From NCBI GenBank assembly GCA_019312705.1, contig JAFDCW010000337.1, positions 1 through 13,917 of the forward strand: a stretch of DNA of 13,917 bases, in the 5' to 3' direction. The translations under genes were made by a program, and so were the position numbers. This document shows, piece after piece, positions 1 through 7,411 of this stretch; within the stretch, counting starts at the first letter, position 1; each line of letters begins with the position of its first letter. A model generated the notes under the pieces. The model was not told where the DNA came from and made no database searches. It saw nothing but the letters and a program-made list of their open reading frames with translations. The stretch is from Deltaproteobacteria bacterium. Its GTDB lineage: Bacteria; Myxococcota; Polyangia; Polyangiales; B10-G4.

Positions 1-400
1 CCGCGCGGCCCGCGCACTGCGTGCTGTCGTCGCAGGTCGTGCACAGTCCGTCGGTGCCGCATTTCGCTGCGGCCACGTCGTCGCAGTCCGAATCCCCGAT
101 GCACGCCACACACACGCCGCTGGTTGGATTGCAGAGCGGGGTCGTGCCGGTGCACTCCATGCCGCAGGGGCCGGCGTCGACGTCCGGGGCCGAATCGCCT
201 GCGTTGGCGTCCCCGGCATCCCCGGCGTCCCCGGTATCCGCGTCGGTGCCGGAGTCCGTCGTCCCGCCGTCGGCGGGCACGCAACGCGTGCCGTCGTCGA
301 CGAGCACGAAGCCCGGGTCGCACGAGGGCTCTGTATCCGGGCACGCGACGAGCACCGGCGTGGCCGCCAGAAGGAGGAGAGAAAGTATCTTCGTGGACAT
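1..400 (-). CDS. Cys-rich secreted lipoprotein, C-terminus beyond window edge (partial)
   Basis: This reading frame starts at ATG (398-400) and stays open to the window edge, giving 133 residues. It begins with a lipoprotein signal: a short basic start (MSTK), a hydrophobic core, and a lipobox LVAC with the lipidated Cys at residue 20. Residues 41-77 are an Asp/Gly/Ala/Thr-rich linker with GDAGDAGDA-type repeats. From residue 79 the protein is Cys-rich (Cys 79, 83, 90, 97, 100, 106, 114, 120, 123, 129), in a spacing seen in many myxobacterial surface lipoproteins. The start is one base after the stop of the upstream PEGA gene (TAATATG), so translation is probably coupled and this is the third gene of the operon. 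The lipoprotein call is well supported. The role is unknown; a surface or periplasmic structural or binding role is only inferred. Confidence 0.8.
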   Translation of the reverse strand, partial: MSTKILSLLLLAATPVLVACPDTEPSCDPGFVLVDDGTRCVPADGGTTDSGTDADTGDAGDAGDANAGDSAPDVDAGPCGMECTGTTPLCNPTSGVCVACIGDSDCDDVAAAKCGTDGLCTTCDDSTQCAGRA

Positions 401-401
401 A

Positions 402-1406
402 TTAGAAGCTGCCTGTCAGTTCGAGGGTGGCACCGGCGACGTCGCCGGATTCAGTCGTCAGCGGTTGGAGGATCATCACCGTGGTTCCGCCGGCGAGCAA
501 CGCGACAGAGAGGATAGTCAAAGCGATCGCCGTGCCGCCGAAGTGCACTGTCTGGCGCGGTTCACCGTCCGGGCCCATCGGTTCGGTCACTTCCCCCGAG
601 CGCGCTGCGGCTTGGATCGGCCCGGCGATGAGCGCCACGACGCCGACGGCGATGGCGCCGCCGCCAAGGATGAAATTCCATATGGAGGGTTTGGTGACCC
701 CTGGCGCCGCCCCGCCGCCGGCCAGCCCGCCGTCTGGGCCGAGGACCACCTCCATCGTGACCGCATCATCGACCAAGGTGACGTCGCGCACGTCCTCTTC
801 GCCGTGCAGGCGCACTTCGACCCGGTGGTCTCCCGCTTCGAACACGCCGACGAAGGGTGTGACGCCGACGTCGGTGCCGTCGACGACGACCAGGGCGCCG
901 TCGGGGGTGCTTCGCACGCGCAGCTCCACTCCGTCACCGAGGCTCATACGCCGGGCTGCTGCCACGAGGGCCGTGGTCGCCGCTTGGCTTACCCCGGCGC
1001 TGCCGATCTCGGCGTCTGCTTCGTGCATCGCCCCGCTCGCTTCGACGAGGGTCACGGCGACGGAGCCCGCGTTGTCTCCTTCGGGCGGCCAGACGGCGAC
1101 GACGATCACGAGGTCGAGGCCGGCGCCCCGGGCGAGGCGGGCGGCGCAGTCCACCTCGAGGCATTGGGAAAGCGCGCGCTCCTCCGTGGGCAGGACCTCG
1201 TCGAGGGGGCCCACCGGGACGAACTCGGCCTGGGGCCCGAGGACTCGCGCGCTGCGCACGGCCGAGAATGCAGCCGACCGTTCGTGGGCGGGCACTCGGG
1301 AGTCCCGTTCGACGGGCAGGACCGTGTAGGTCTGGGCCATTGCGGTCGGTGTTGCCAGGGCCGCGAGGCCGACCCATACCATCGCCGCAGTCATTGAGAT
1401 TTTCAT
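402..1406 (-). CDS. Exported PEGA-domain protein with two C-terminal membrane segments
   Basis: A 334-residue protein with a Sec signal peptide (about 1-24, cleavage after TAMA before QTYTV). Residues about 25-150 resemble the N-terminal part of myxobacterial PEGA proteins, including a C-x5-C stretch (Cys82, Cys87) followed by a hydrophobic strand. A PEGA domain lies at about 162-201 (STPDGALVVVDGTDVGVTP, then an acidic turn and HRVEVRLHG). PEGA is a small beta domain common in surface or envelope proteins. Two hydrophobic segments follow (about 243-264 and 289-313), separated by a hydrophilic loop. The start codon overlaps the stop of the upstream gene in an ATGA, and the downstream lipoprotein starts one base after this stop, so the three genes form one operon. 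The exact function is unknown. An envelope-anchored role together with its larger PEGA neighbour is inferred. Confidence 0.85.
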   Translation of the reverse strand: MKISMTAAMVWVGLAALATPTAMAQTYTVLPVERDSRVPAHERSAAFSAVRSARVLGPQAEFVPVGPLDEVLPTEERALSQCLEVDCAARLARGAGLDLVIVVAVWPPEGDNAGSVAVTLVEASGAMHEADAEIGSAGVSQAATTALVAAARRMSLGDGVELRVRSTPDGALVVVDGTDVGVTPFVGVFEAGDHRVEVRLHGEEDVRDVTLVDDAVTMEVVLGPDGGLAGGGAAPGVTKPSIWNFILGGGAIAVGVVALIAGPIQAAARSGEVTEPMGPDGEPRQTVHFGGTAIALTILSVALLAGGTTVMILQPLTTESGDVAGATLELTGSF

Positions 1407-3190
1407 AGGGTTCCGCCGAGGATCAGCCCTGCTCCCTCGGGCCCGAGGGTGGGCACGAGGGACAGGTCATTCGGGTGCGCATCTTCGCCCGATCCGAGGA
1501 TGAGGGCCAAGATAGGCACGGCGATCATCGGTACGGCGGTGGTTACCAGGAGGGGAGCGAGGGGCACGGTGCGGCTGACCTCGCGGCAATCGGGGGGATC
1601 GACGCAGGCGTTGTCCTGGGTCCAGAGCCCGATGCCGACGGCGGCGACGGCGACGCCGACCCCGCCCACGATCCAATGCCACGGGCCGGTACCCCCGTCG
1701 CCGAGCAAAAAGGGCAGGGCGGCGGTCGTCAGGACGGCGCCTGAGGCTGCGAGCAGTGATACCGGCAGGGCGAGGTCGTCCCGGCGCGCGACGCGATCCG
1801 CGTAGTCGACGTCGTCGGGCTCGGCGACATCGACCTGGCCGTCGCGGTGAATCCAGACCCCTTGCAGGCTCCAGGCGACGGCGTAGGTCGCGACGCCGAC
1901 CCCGCCGAGGACCCACCCGAGGGCCGCCAATTCCGAGAGTCCCGACAGGTCCGACTCCGCGGCGTGCCCCTCGGCGCCGGCGCTCGCGTCGGCCGTGGCG
2001 GCGCCGGGGATCGAAGCCACCTCGGCGCCCCTCGGGGCCGGCGGCGCCCACGGTTCGATGGCCACCGCGGTTTCGCCGGTGGCGTCGACGGAGCGTGCCT
2101 CTCCGAGCTCGGCCATGCCTCGGTCGAGGGATTCGCGCACGGCCCCGGCGCTGTTCATCGCCACCCGCACCGACGCGACCACGACCCCGGACGCGCGGAT
2201 CCAATCGACCCGGGCGACCGACTCTCCCTCGGCGGTGATCAAGATCACGTTGTCCACCCCCATGATGCCCGCAACGGCGGTCGCGTCCCCGAGCCGGTAC
2301 GCATTCTCCTCGTCGGCGTCGACGTACTCGAGGCGCAGGTCCCGGTCGGTATTACGCAGCGCGCGATCGAAGCGCGAATCGATCATCACATCCCGAGGCT
2401 CGGCGGCGAGGACGATGCGATGCACGCGGCCCGGACGGCCCGCTTCGCACTCGACCTGTACCCGGTACTCCCCGGTCGCGAGGTTTTCCCGAGAGAAAGG
2501 GGTCGCGCCGAGGCGTCGACCGTTCAGGAAGACCGCGCACCCCGAGGGTTCACTCTGCACGTTCAAAGACCCGTGGGGCCCGGACTCGATGCGCGCTACG
2601 GCTCGGTCGAAGAGGCGTCGGACCACCGGTGGGTGCTCGGCGGCCGAGGGCTGCATGTCCGGTACGAGGCGCGCGCACTCTACCGCCTGGTCGAGGGCCG
2701 CCTCTTCGTCCCGGGCGTGGTCGAGGGCACGTACCAGGTAGAGACACGAGTTGAGAATGCGCCGCGCCGACCGTGACTCGCGGTTCAGCGCTTCGATGGC
2801 ACCCTGGGCTCGTTCGAGGATCGACTCGATGGCCCGTCGTGCCTGGCGCCGCCGGCCGAAGGCCACGTGCTCGAGGGCGGCTTCGGACTCCCGGGCGAGG
2901 GCATCGAAGTCGTCCCGGGACGCGGCTGCGGGCTCCGTCGAGTGGCGCAAGGTGATGAGGTTCGTCGCCTCGTCGGTCGTCAGGATCGTGTGCTGCCTGT
3001 CCGCGACGGCTTCGATCGATTCGGCGACCGGGACGAGGCCCGGGGGCTCGCTGCCGGCGATCGTTCGCAGCACGACGAAGCGATCCTGAGCCTGCGCCGG
3101 TGACACTCCGACGACGACGCTGACCGCCAAGATCCCCAAGATCCCCAAGATCCCCAAGACCCGCCGGAGGACGACTACGAACGCGCGCAC
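1403..3190 (-). CDS. Large exported PEGA-domain protein with four C-terminal membrane segments
   Basis: The frame is open to an ATG at 3277, but the GTG at 3188-3190 is preferred. It puts VRAFVVVLRR directly before a hydrophobic core ending SPAQA-Q, a normal signal peptide, with GAGG/GGGGA just upstream. The ATG would add 29 hydrophilic residues before the signal. From the GTG the protein is 595 residues. An Ala/Arg/Glu-rich, probably helical region follows the signal, then a PEGA domain (about residues 209-251: SLNVQSEPSGCAVFLNGRRLGATPF). A region with a GVDNVILI strand comes next, then an Ala/Pro/Gly linker. Four hydrophobic segments lie in the last 180 residues, and the C-terminus is Gly-rich (GPEGAGLILGGTL). 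It is the first gene of the three-gene PEGA/lipoprotein operon and overlaps the next by ATGA. Its architecture mirrors the smaller neighbour, so the two may be partners. The biochemical role is unknown. Confidence 0.82.
   Translation of the reverse strand: MRAFVVVLRRVLGILGILGILAVSVVVGVSPAQAQDRFVVLRTIAGSEPPGLVPVAESIEAVADRQHTILTTDEATNLITLRHSTEPAAASRDDFDALARESEAALEHVAFGRRRQARRAIESILERAQGAIEALNRESRSARRILNSCLYLVRALDHARDEEAALDQAVECARLVPDMQPSAAEHPPVVRRLFDRAVARIESGPHGSLNVQSEPSGCAVFLNGRRLGATPFSRENLATGEYRVQVECEAGRPGRVHRIVLAAEPRDVMIDSRFDRALRNTDRDLRLEYVDADEENAYRLGDATAVAGIMGVDNVILITAEGESVARVDWIRASGVVVASVRVAMNSAGAVRESLDRGMAELGEARSVDATGETAVAIEPWAPPAPRGAEVASIPGAATADASAGAEGHAAESDLSGLSELAALGWVLGGVGVATYAVAWSLQGVWIHRDGQVDVAEPDDVDYADRVARRDDLALPVSLLAASGAVLTTAALPFLLGDGGTGPWHWIVGGVGVAVAAVGIGLWTQDNACVDPPDCREVSRTVPLAPLLVTTAVPMIAVPILALILGSGEDAHPNDLSLVPTLGPEGAGLILGGTL
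3127..3158 (-). repeat. 9-bp tandem repeat (ATCCCCAAG on + strand) in the signal-peptide core
   Basis: Three perfect copies of ATCCCCAAG lie at 3132-3140, 3141-3149 and 3150-3158, with a partial copy at 3127-3131. They encode the repeated Leu-Gly-Ile of the signal-peptide core of the large PEGA protein. A further separate copy of GATCCCCAAG lies at 3199-3208. Changes in copy number would stay in frame and would lengthen or shorten the hydrophobic core. Confidence 0.85.
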
Positions 3191-3277
3191 TTGCCTCGAT
3201 CCCCAAGTCTCTCGAAACGTCCGAGACTCATCCGATTTCCCCAGGGGCCCTCCTACCACGGACGTGGCCGATGGCAT

Positions 3278-3409
3278 CCCAAACGAATCGAATTAACCCT
3301 GTGCGTGCGTGGACTTGCGGGGCCTCTTGGCCAGCCGCAAGATTCCACCACAGGCCCTCGGGGTCGCCTCGGAAGATCGCTTACCCTCGCGCCCCGGGAG
3401 CCATGAATC
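3278..3409. promoter_or_regulatory. Divergent intergenic region with an 11-bp-stem hairpin
   Basis: This gap separates the divergent PEGA operon and the alpha/beta hydrolase gene, so it must carry or flank promoters for both. No convincing -35/-10 pair was found. The visible feature is an inverted repeat: CTTGCGG (3314-3320) pairs with CCGCAAG (3335-3341). Inside it GGCC (3321-3324) pairs with GGCC (3329-3332) around a TCTT loop, leaving a two-base AG bulge. There is no T-run, so it is not a simple terminator. A leader or operator role is possible. Confidence 0.35.
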
Positions 3410-4246
3410 GTGACCACCCTCGCTCATAGTCTGGTGTCGTCGAAGGGGGCCTCCCCCGAGCGGTGGGTGCTCGTCCTGCACGGTATTCTCGGCAGCCGGT
3501 CGAACTGGCGCGGCCTCGCACGCAAGGTCGTCGCCGAGTGTCCCGAGTGGGGCGCGTGTCTCGTGGACTTGCGCATGCACGGCGACTCCAGGGGTTTTGC
3601 CCCTCCCCACACGGTAGCGGCGGCGGCGGCGGATCTCGAGGCTCTGTCGGGCGTCGTCCCGGGGCCCATCGCTGGGGTCCTCGGCCATAGTTTCGGAGGC
3701 AAGGTCGCCCTCGCCTACGCCCGCAGCCACGGCCGGGACAATCTGGAGAGCCTGGTATCAGTCGACTCGAATCCCGGCGCTCGGCCCGGCGCGCCGGGCG
3801 CCGAGGGCAGTGTGGGGGTCGTGTCGATGCTCGGGGAGTTGCCGAGGGCCTGGCTTTCCCGCGATGACTTCGTCGAGGCCGTCGTCGCCCGCGGTCACGA
3901 CGAGAGCCTGGCTCGCTGGTTGGCCATGAACCTCGAGGCGATGGGCGACGGCTACCAACTGCGCCTCGACCTCGACGCGGTAGCAGGCCTCCTCGACGAC
4001 TACTTTCGCACCGACCTCTGGTCAGTCCTCGAGACCGCGCCACCCGCCCCCCGCATCGACCTCATCGTCGGCGGGGCGTCGTCGGTCTACGACGCCGCGG
4101 ATCTCCGTCGTGCCGAGGCCATCGCCGAAGCGTCGGCGACGGTGAACCTCGAAGTGATCCAAGGCGCCGGCCACTGGGTGCACGTCGACGCCCCCGAGGC
4201 CCTGCTCGCCGTCTGGGCCAAATCCCTCGGCGGGGGAAGCATTTGA
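3410..4246 (+). CDS. Alpha/beta hydrolase, YbfF/ABHD11-like esterase
   Basis: A 278-residue cytoplasmic alpha/beta-hydrolase without a signal peptide. The oxyanion-hole region LHGILGSRSNW (about 23-33), the DLRMHGDS stretch (about 53-60) and the nucleophile elbow GHSFGG (Ser94) are typical of the YbfF/ABHD11 branch of small esterases. The catalytic His is most likely His245 in GAGHWVH. The acid is Asp119 (SVDSNPG) or a later Asp, which cannot be settled by eye. The GTG start at 3410 is used because the nearby ATG at 3403 opens a frame that stops within nine codons; GGGAG lies upstream at about 3394-3398. The LolA-like gene follows after 32 bases, so the two are probably cotranscribed. The family cleaves acyl esters or thioesters, but the natural substrate is unknown. 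Expected length and an intact Ser/His pair suggest an active enzyme. Confidence 0.88.
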   Translation: MTTLAHSLVSSKGASPERWVLVLHGILGSRSNWRGLARKVVAECPEWGACLVDLRMHGDSRGFAPPHTVAAAAADLEALSGVVPGPIAGVLGHSFGGKVALAYARSHGRDNLESLVSVDSNPGARPGAPGAEGSVGVVSMLGELPRAWLSRDDFVEAVVARGHDESLARWLAMNLEAMGDGYQLRLDLDAVAGLLDDYFRTDLWSVLETAPPAPRIDLIVGGASSVYDAADLRRAEAIAEASATVNLEVIQGAGHWVHVDAPEALLAVWAKSLGGGSI

Positions 4247-4278
4247 ATAGCTCGGGAGGTCGTCGGGTCTGATGCTCC

Positions 4279-4983
4279 GTGACCCGATATACATTTCACT
4301 TCGCCGCGGCGATGGCCTTGTCGCTCGTATTTGCGGTCCCGGGCAGCGCCCAGGAAGCGCAGGAGGAAACACCGGCGCGGCCCTCCGCCCTTCACGTCGC
4401 GGCTCAGGTTCAAGGCTTCTACGACCAGAGCCAGGGCTTCGAAGCGCGCTTCGTGCAGACGTATTACAACCGCGTCTACCAGCGCTACGAGCGCTCCCGC
4501 GGGGCGATGGCTTTCGACAAGCCCGGGCGCATGCGCTTCGACTACGCCCGCCACAACGGCAAGGTGGTGGTCTCTGACGGGCGCCGGCTCACCATGTGGG
4601 AGCCCGGCGACGACGGCGGGCCCGGCCAATACATGTCGTCCCCGATGGGCCGGGCATCGCTGCCCGGGGCCTTCTCGTTCCTCACCGGCGAGGGGCGCCT
4701 CGAAGAGAGCTACACCTTCCGCCTGCTCTCGCCCCGGACCTATCGTTTCGAGGGATACGTGCTCGAGCTGACGCCGCGGCGCCCGGATCCGCGCTATCGC
4801 CGGGTGCTGCTCTACGTCGACGCCAGCCCTCGGCGCCGGGGACTGGTGCGCGCGATCCGCATCGACGACCACGACGGGAACCGCAACAAGTTCGAGATGC
4901 ACCGCATGCGCTTCGACCGAGCGATCCCGGCGAGCCGCTTCTCGTTCCGGCCTCCCCGGGGCGCTCGACGCATCCGCGGCTGA
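4279..4983 (+). CDS. LolA-like outer-membrane lipoprotein carrier protein
   Basis: A 234-residue exported protein. The GTG start gives a Sec signal peptide of about 24 residues (MTRYTFHFAAAMALSLVFAVPGSA, cut before QEAQEE); the internal ATG at 4312 would leave the signal too short. The mature part matches the LolA/LolB fold pattern: an N-terminal helix (VQGFYDQSQGFEARFVQTYY), a strand with SRGAMAF, the signature KPGRMRFDY (about 81-89), VVVSDGRRLTMWEP (about 96-109), later strands, and a C-terminal FSFRPPRGARRI close to the usual F-x-P-P-x-G ending of LolA proteins. LolA ferries lipoproteins through the periplasm to the outer membrane. Myxobacteria often carry several LolA-like paralogues, so this may be a specialised version for particular lipoproteins or lipids. 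It lies 32 bases after the hydrolase. Confidence in the family is high and in the exact cargo low. Confidence 0.85.
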   Translation: MTRYTFHFAAAMALSLVFAVPGSAQEAQEETPARPSALHVAAQVQGFYDQSQGFEARFVQTYYNRVYQRYERSRGAMAFDKPGRMRFDYARHNGKVVVSDGRRLTMWEPGDDGGPGQYMSSPMGRASLPGAFSFLTGEGRLEESYTFRLLSPRTYRFEGYVLELTPRRPDPRYRRVLLYVDASPRRRGLVRAIRIDDHDGNRNKFEMHRMRFDRAIPASRFSFRPPRGARRIRG

Positions 4984-5050
4984 CGGAAACCCCGCGCTAC
5001 CGTTGATATTGCGCCCCCCACCGACTACGCAGTCTCGGGCTCGGCGTTCG

Positions 5051-5677
5051 ATGGACGGGAAGACTTTCATTCGGTGGGTGGGCGCCTGCGCGGCGGGAGA
5101 AGCTCTCGGCCTCTCCCTGAGCGGCGTCATCGCCGCCCTCGTGGGCGTCTTGGCAAGCCCCGAGATAGGCTCCCCCGACCCCCTGCTCCTTCGCGGGGCG
5201 ATGGTCGCCGCCGGTTTCGTCGAGGGTGCGTGCATCGGCGCGGCGCAGGTCTCGATCCTCCGGCACCTCTTCGGCGACGTGTCCGTCCCGAAGTTCATCC
5301 TCATGAGTGGGGCGGGAATGGCCCTCGGTTGGGCCCTGGGCTCCTATCTCATCAGTGGAACCGAGAGCTTCAACAACCCCGACCTCGGGACCATGCTCTT
5401 CGCCGCCCTGGTCTCCGGCCTCGGCCTCGGCGTGGTCCTCGGCGCCATGCAAACCTGGGCCCTCGGGCGCGTCGCCGGCGCCCGGCGCTGGGTCGCCGGA
5501 AACGCCGTCGGCTGGTCCCTCGCGATGATGATCTCGTTTTTCGGGACCAACGCCATGCCCGCCGGCGCCTACGGGCCGGGGGCTCTGGGGGTTCTCCTCG
5601 TGACCGGTGCCGCCATGGGAGCCGTCGTCGGTGTATCGACCGCGGTCCTCGCCCTCGCGTCCCTCCGCCGCGACTGA
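5051..5677 (+). CDS. Six-TM Gly-rich membrane protein with internal duplication, function unknown
   Basis: The ATG at 5051 gives a 208-residue protein. The frame also extends to a TTG at 5003, but those 16 residues are polar and add nothing recognisable. No good Shine-Dalgarno is seen for either start. About six Gly/Ala-rich hydrophobic segments are visible (about 10-36, 48-70, 82-102, 113-138, 147-168, 178-204). There is an internal repeat: GACIGAAQVSILR with MALGWALG in one half, and GVVLGAMQTWALG with AVGWSLAM in the other. The shared pattern is G-A-x-Q-x-x-x-L followed by a GW motif, which suggests an ancient duplication of a two-helix unit. No catalytic or transporter signature was recognised. 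It follows the LolA-like gene by 67 bases on the same strand and could be part of that transcript. It is an integral inner-membrane protein of unknown role. Confidence 0.7.
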   Translation: MDGKTFIRWVGACAAGEALGLSLSGVIAALVGVLASPEIGSPDPLLLRGAMVAAGFVEGACIGAAQVSILRHLFGDVSVPKFILMSGAGMALGWALGSYLISGTESFNNPDLGTMLFAALVSGLGLGVVLGAMQTWALGRVAGARRWVAGNAVGWSLAMMISFFGTNAMPAGAYGPGALGVLLVTGAAMGAVVGVSTAVLALASLRRD

Positions 5678-5701
5678 ATGCACCGCGGCTCTTCTCCCGG
5701 T

Positions 5702-5897
5702 GGCTCCCGAACCGGAACACGGAGCGTTCCGAGTTGCCAGTTCGGGTAGCCGGTGAGGTTCCGGAGAACGCAATTGCCAAGCAATACCAATCTGCCAACC
5801 AACTATGACGTGCGACTCCTCGGGCTTCGGGGGAGGTTTCCGAGGAAAAGCACGTCATTCGCCGGCACTCCGCATAACGCGGGGTGTCGGTTTTTTT
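5702..5897 (+). ncRNA. Candidate structured RNA or structured 3' UTR ending in a terminator
   Basis: The gap between two convergent genes is full of inverted repeats. GGCT (5702-5705) pairs with AGCC (5748-5751), then CCCGAAC (5706-5712) with GTTCGGG (5740-5746), then CGGAAC (5713-5718) with GTTCCG (5726-5731). ATTGC (5773-5777) pairs with GCAAT (5781-5785). ATGACGTGC (5805-5813) pairs with GCACGTCAT (5850-5858) around an inner TCCTCGG/CCGAGGA stem (5817-5823, 5840-5846). The terminator at 5862-5897 follows at once. On the plus strand this makes a plausible RNA of about 190 nt. No known RNA family was recognised and no clear promoter is visible, so it could simply be the 3' UTR of the membrane-protein gene. 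Confidence 0.33.
5862..5897 (+). terminator. Rho-independent terminator
   Basis: A 12-bp stem (5862-5873 with 5879-5890, all positions paired, two of them G-U) closes a five-base loop and is followed directly by seven T residues (5891-5897). The T-run is only on the plus-strand side, so it stops rightward transcription before it enters the convergent KamA-family gene. It is the only canonical terminator seen in the window. Confidence 0.82.
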
Positions 5898-5907
5898 ATT
5901 GGCCGTA

Positions 5908-7239
5908 CTACCCCTCGACGGGGAACGGAAACGGGGCGTGGCCGGTCGCGGGGACGAGGTGATTGAGCCAGGTGGCTTGCTCGTCGTACTTGGCGAAGAA
6001 GGGCCGCTGGACGAGGCCCGGGTCGCGGGCCTGGATGAAACGCAGGACAAAGACCTTCTCGCCGTCGAGCTCGGCGACGCCTTGCACCTCGACCTTGCCC
6101 GGGTCGGCGCTCATCGACGGGCCTCGGGCGGTGCGGCCGAGGCCGGAGACGCGCTGGATGGCGTCTCGGTAGATCTCGTAGCACCGGGCGAGGGGCACCT
6201 CGAAGTAACGGCGCGCTCCGGTATTGCGCTCGACGAACATGTAGTACGGCACGATGCCGACCTTCACCTGCTCACGCCACATGCGCGACCATACGTCCGG
6301 GTCGTCGTTGATGTGGCGGAGGAGCGGACCCTGGGAGCGGATCACCGCGCCGGTGTTGCGGATGCGCGCGATGGCGCGTCGGCAGATGTCGGTGTCCAGC
6401 TCGCGCCAGTGATTGACGTGGGCCATGAACGCCACGTTCTTGCCGGCCTCAACCGCTCGCTCGAAGGAGCGCAGGACGTCGTCGGCGTCGCGGTCGGTGA
6501 CGAAGCGATGGGGCCAGAAGGTCAGGGACTTCGAGCCGATGCGGATGTTCTGGATGTGGTCCAGCTCCGGGGCCAGCAGCGCGTCGATGTAGTGGGCAAT
6601 GTTGCGGGCGTTCATCACCATCGGGTCGCCGCCGGTGATGAGCACGTCGGTGACCTCCGGGTGCTGGACCAGGTAGGCGGTGAGCCGGTCGGCGTCGCTC
6701 GACGCGAACTTCAGGGACTTGTCACCGATGAATTGGGCCCACCGGAAACAGAAGGTGCAGTAGCTGTGGCAGGTCTGGCCCTGGGCCGGGAAGAAGAGCA
6801 CCGTCTCGCGGTACTTGTGCTGCATGCCCGGCAACGGCTGGCCATCGAGCATCGGCACGTTGTGCTCACGCTGCCCCGCCGGATGGGGGTTGAGCTCGGC
6901 CCGGATTTCGGTCACCGCGGCGTCGATCTCGGCTTTGTCAGCACCCCGCGTCAGCAACGACGCCATGCGGTCGAAGTGCGTATCGCTCAGCATGCCCCGC
7001 TGGGGAAAGGTCAGCTGGAAGAGCGGGTCGTCTGGCGCCCGCGACCAGTCGATCAACTCGTCGATCACGTATTGGTTCACCCGAAAGGGCAGGACCGACG
7101 ATACGACCCGCATCGCGAAGCGCCGGTCCTCTGCCAGGGCCTGGAGCTGAGGGATCCGGTCGAGCTTCGACGCGGTGAAGACCTTAAAGGCCAGGGGGGC
7201 GGGATTGGCTTGCTTCGCTGGCAATACGGGTAGGTTCAT
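5908..7239 (-). CDS. KamA-family radical SAM, PLP-dependent amino-acid 2,3-aminomutase
   Basis: A radical SAM protein of the lysine 2,3-aminomutase family. The cluster motif C-x3-C-x2-C is present as CHSYCTFCFRW (residues 157, 161, 164 from the 7239 start), preceded by KYRETVLFFPAQGQ. ITGGDPM follows, matching the GGEP-like SAM-binding region. Further on are FMAHVNHW, SQGPLL and VPYYMFVERNTG. A C-terminal SADPGKVEVQ (Lys382) is the likely PLP-binding Lys by position; this is an inference. ATG 7239 gives 443 residues; an upstream ATG at 7329 would add 30 residues with little family character. CFRW replaces the CxHCTRR-like context of classical KamA, so the substrate may not be free lysine. No beta-lysine acetyltransferase (ablB) is adjacent. 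The gene lies downstream of the broken egtB on the same strand, 172 bases away from this start, so it may have its own promoter in the AT-rich patch near 7381-7396. Confidence 0.88.
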   Translation of the reverse strand: MNLPVLPAKQANPAPLAFKVFTASKLDRIPQLQALAEDRRFAMRVVSSVLPFRVNQYVIDELIDWSRAPDDPLFQLTFPQRGMLSDTHFDRMASLLTRGADKAEIDAAVTEIRAELNPHPAGQREHNVPMLDGQPLPGMQHKYRETVLFFPAQGQTCHSYCTFCFRWAQFIGDKSLKFASSDADRLTAYLVQHPEVTDVLITGGDPMVMNARNIAHYIDALLAPELDHIQNIRIGSKSLTFWPHRFVTDRDADDVLRSFERAVEAGKNVAFMAHVNHWRELDTDICRRAIARIRNTGAVIRSQGPLLRHINDDPDVWSRMWREQVKVGIVPYYMFVERNTGARRYFEVPLARCYEIYRDAIQRVSGLGRTARGPSMSADPGKVEVQGVAELDGEKVFVLRFIQARDPGLVQRPFFAKYDEQATWLNHLVPATGHAPFPFPVEG

Positions 7240-7411
7240 CGAGGGTTTCGGAAACGAAAAACGGAGTGATTCGGGGTGACGTGGGGCTACGGCCGAATGG
7301 TCGGCGGGAAAGATTCCCCCACGGTCCATGACGTGACGCTCGGTGATGCCGGCCCCGTCGGACTCACCAAGAGTGTCACATTTTGGCCTAATTTACAAGG
7401 TGGGGCGCCGC

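Noticed and set aside
21..1397. Long plus-strand frame of 458 codons opposite the PEGA and lipoprotein genes
   Set aside because: Its translation is low-complexity and resembles nothing. The minus strand here has signal peptides, a lipobox and a PEGA domain, so this is a GC-bias shadow.
3191..3277. ATG at 3277 as the start of the large PEGA protein
   Set aside because: It would put 29 polar residues before the signal peptide. The GTG at 3190 gives a normal signal, though the longer form cannot be fully excluded.
5884..7233. Plus-strand frame of 449 codons opposite the KamA-family gene
   Set aside because: Composition is Val/Gly/Asp/Arg/His-rich without motifs, while the opposite strand carries a clear radical SAM enzyme.
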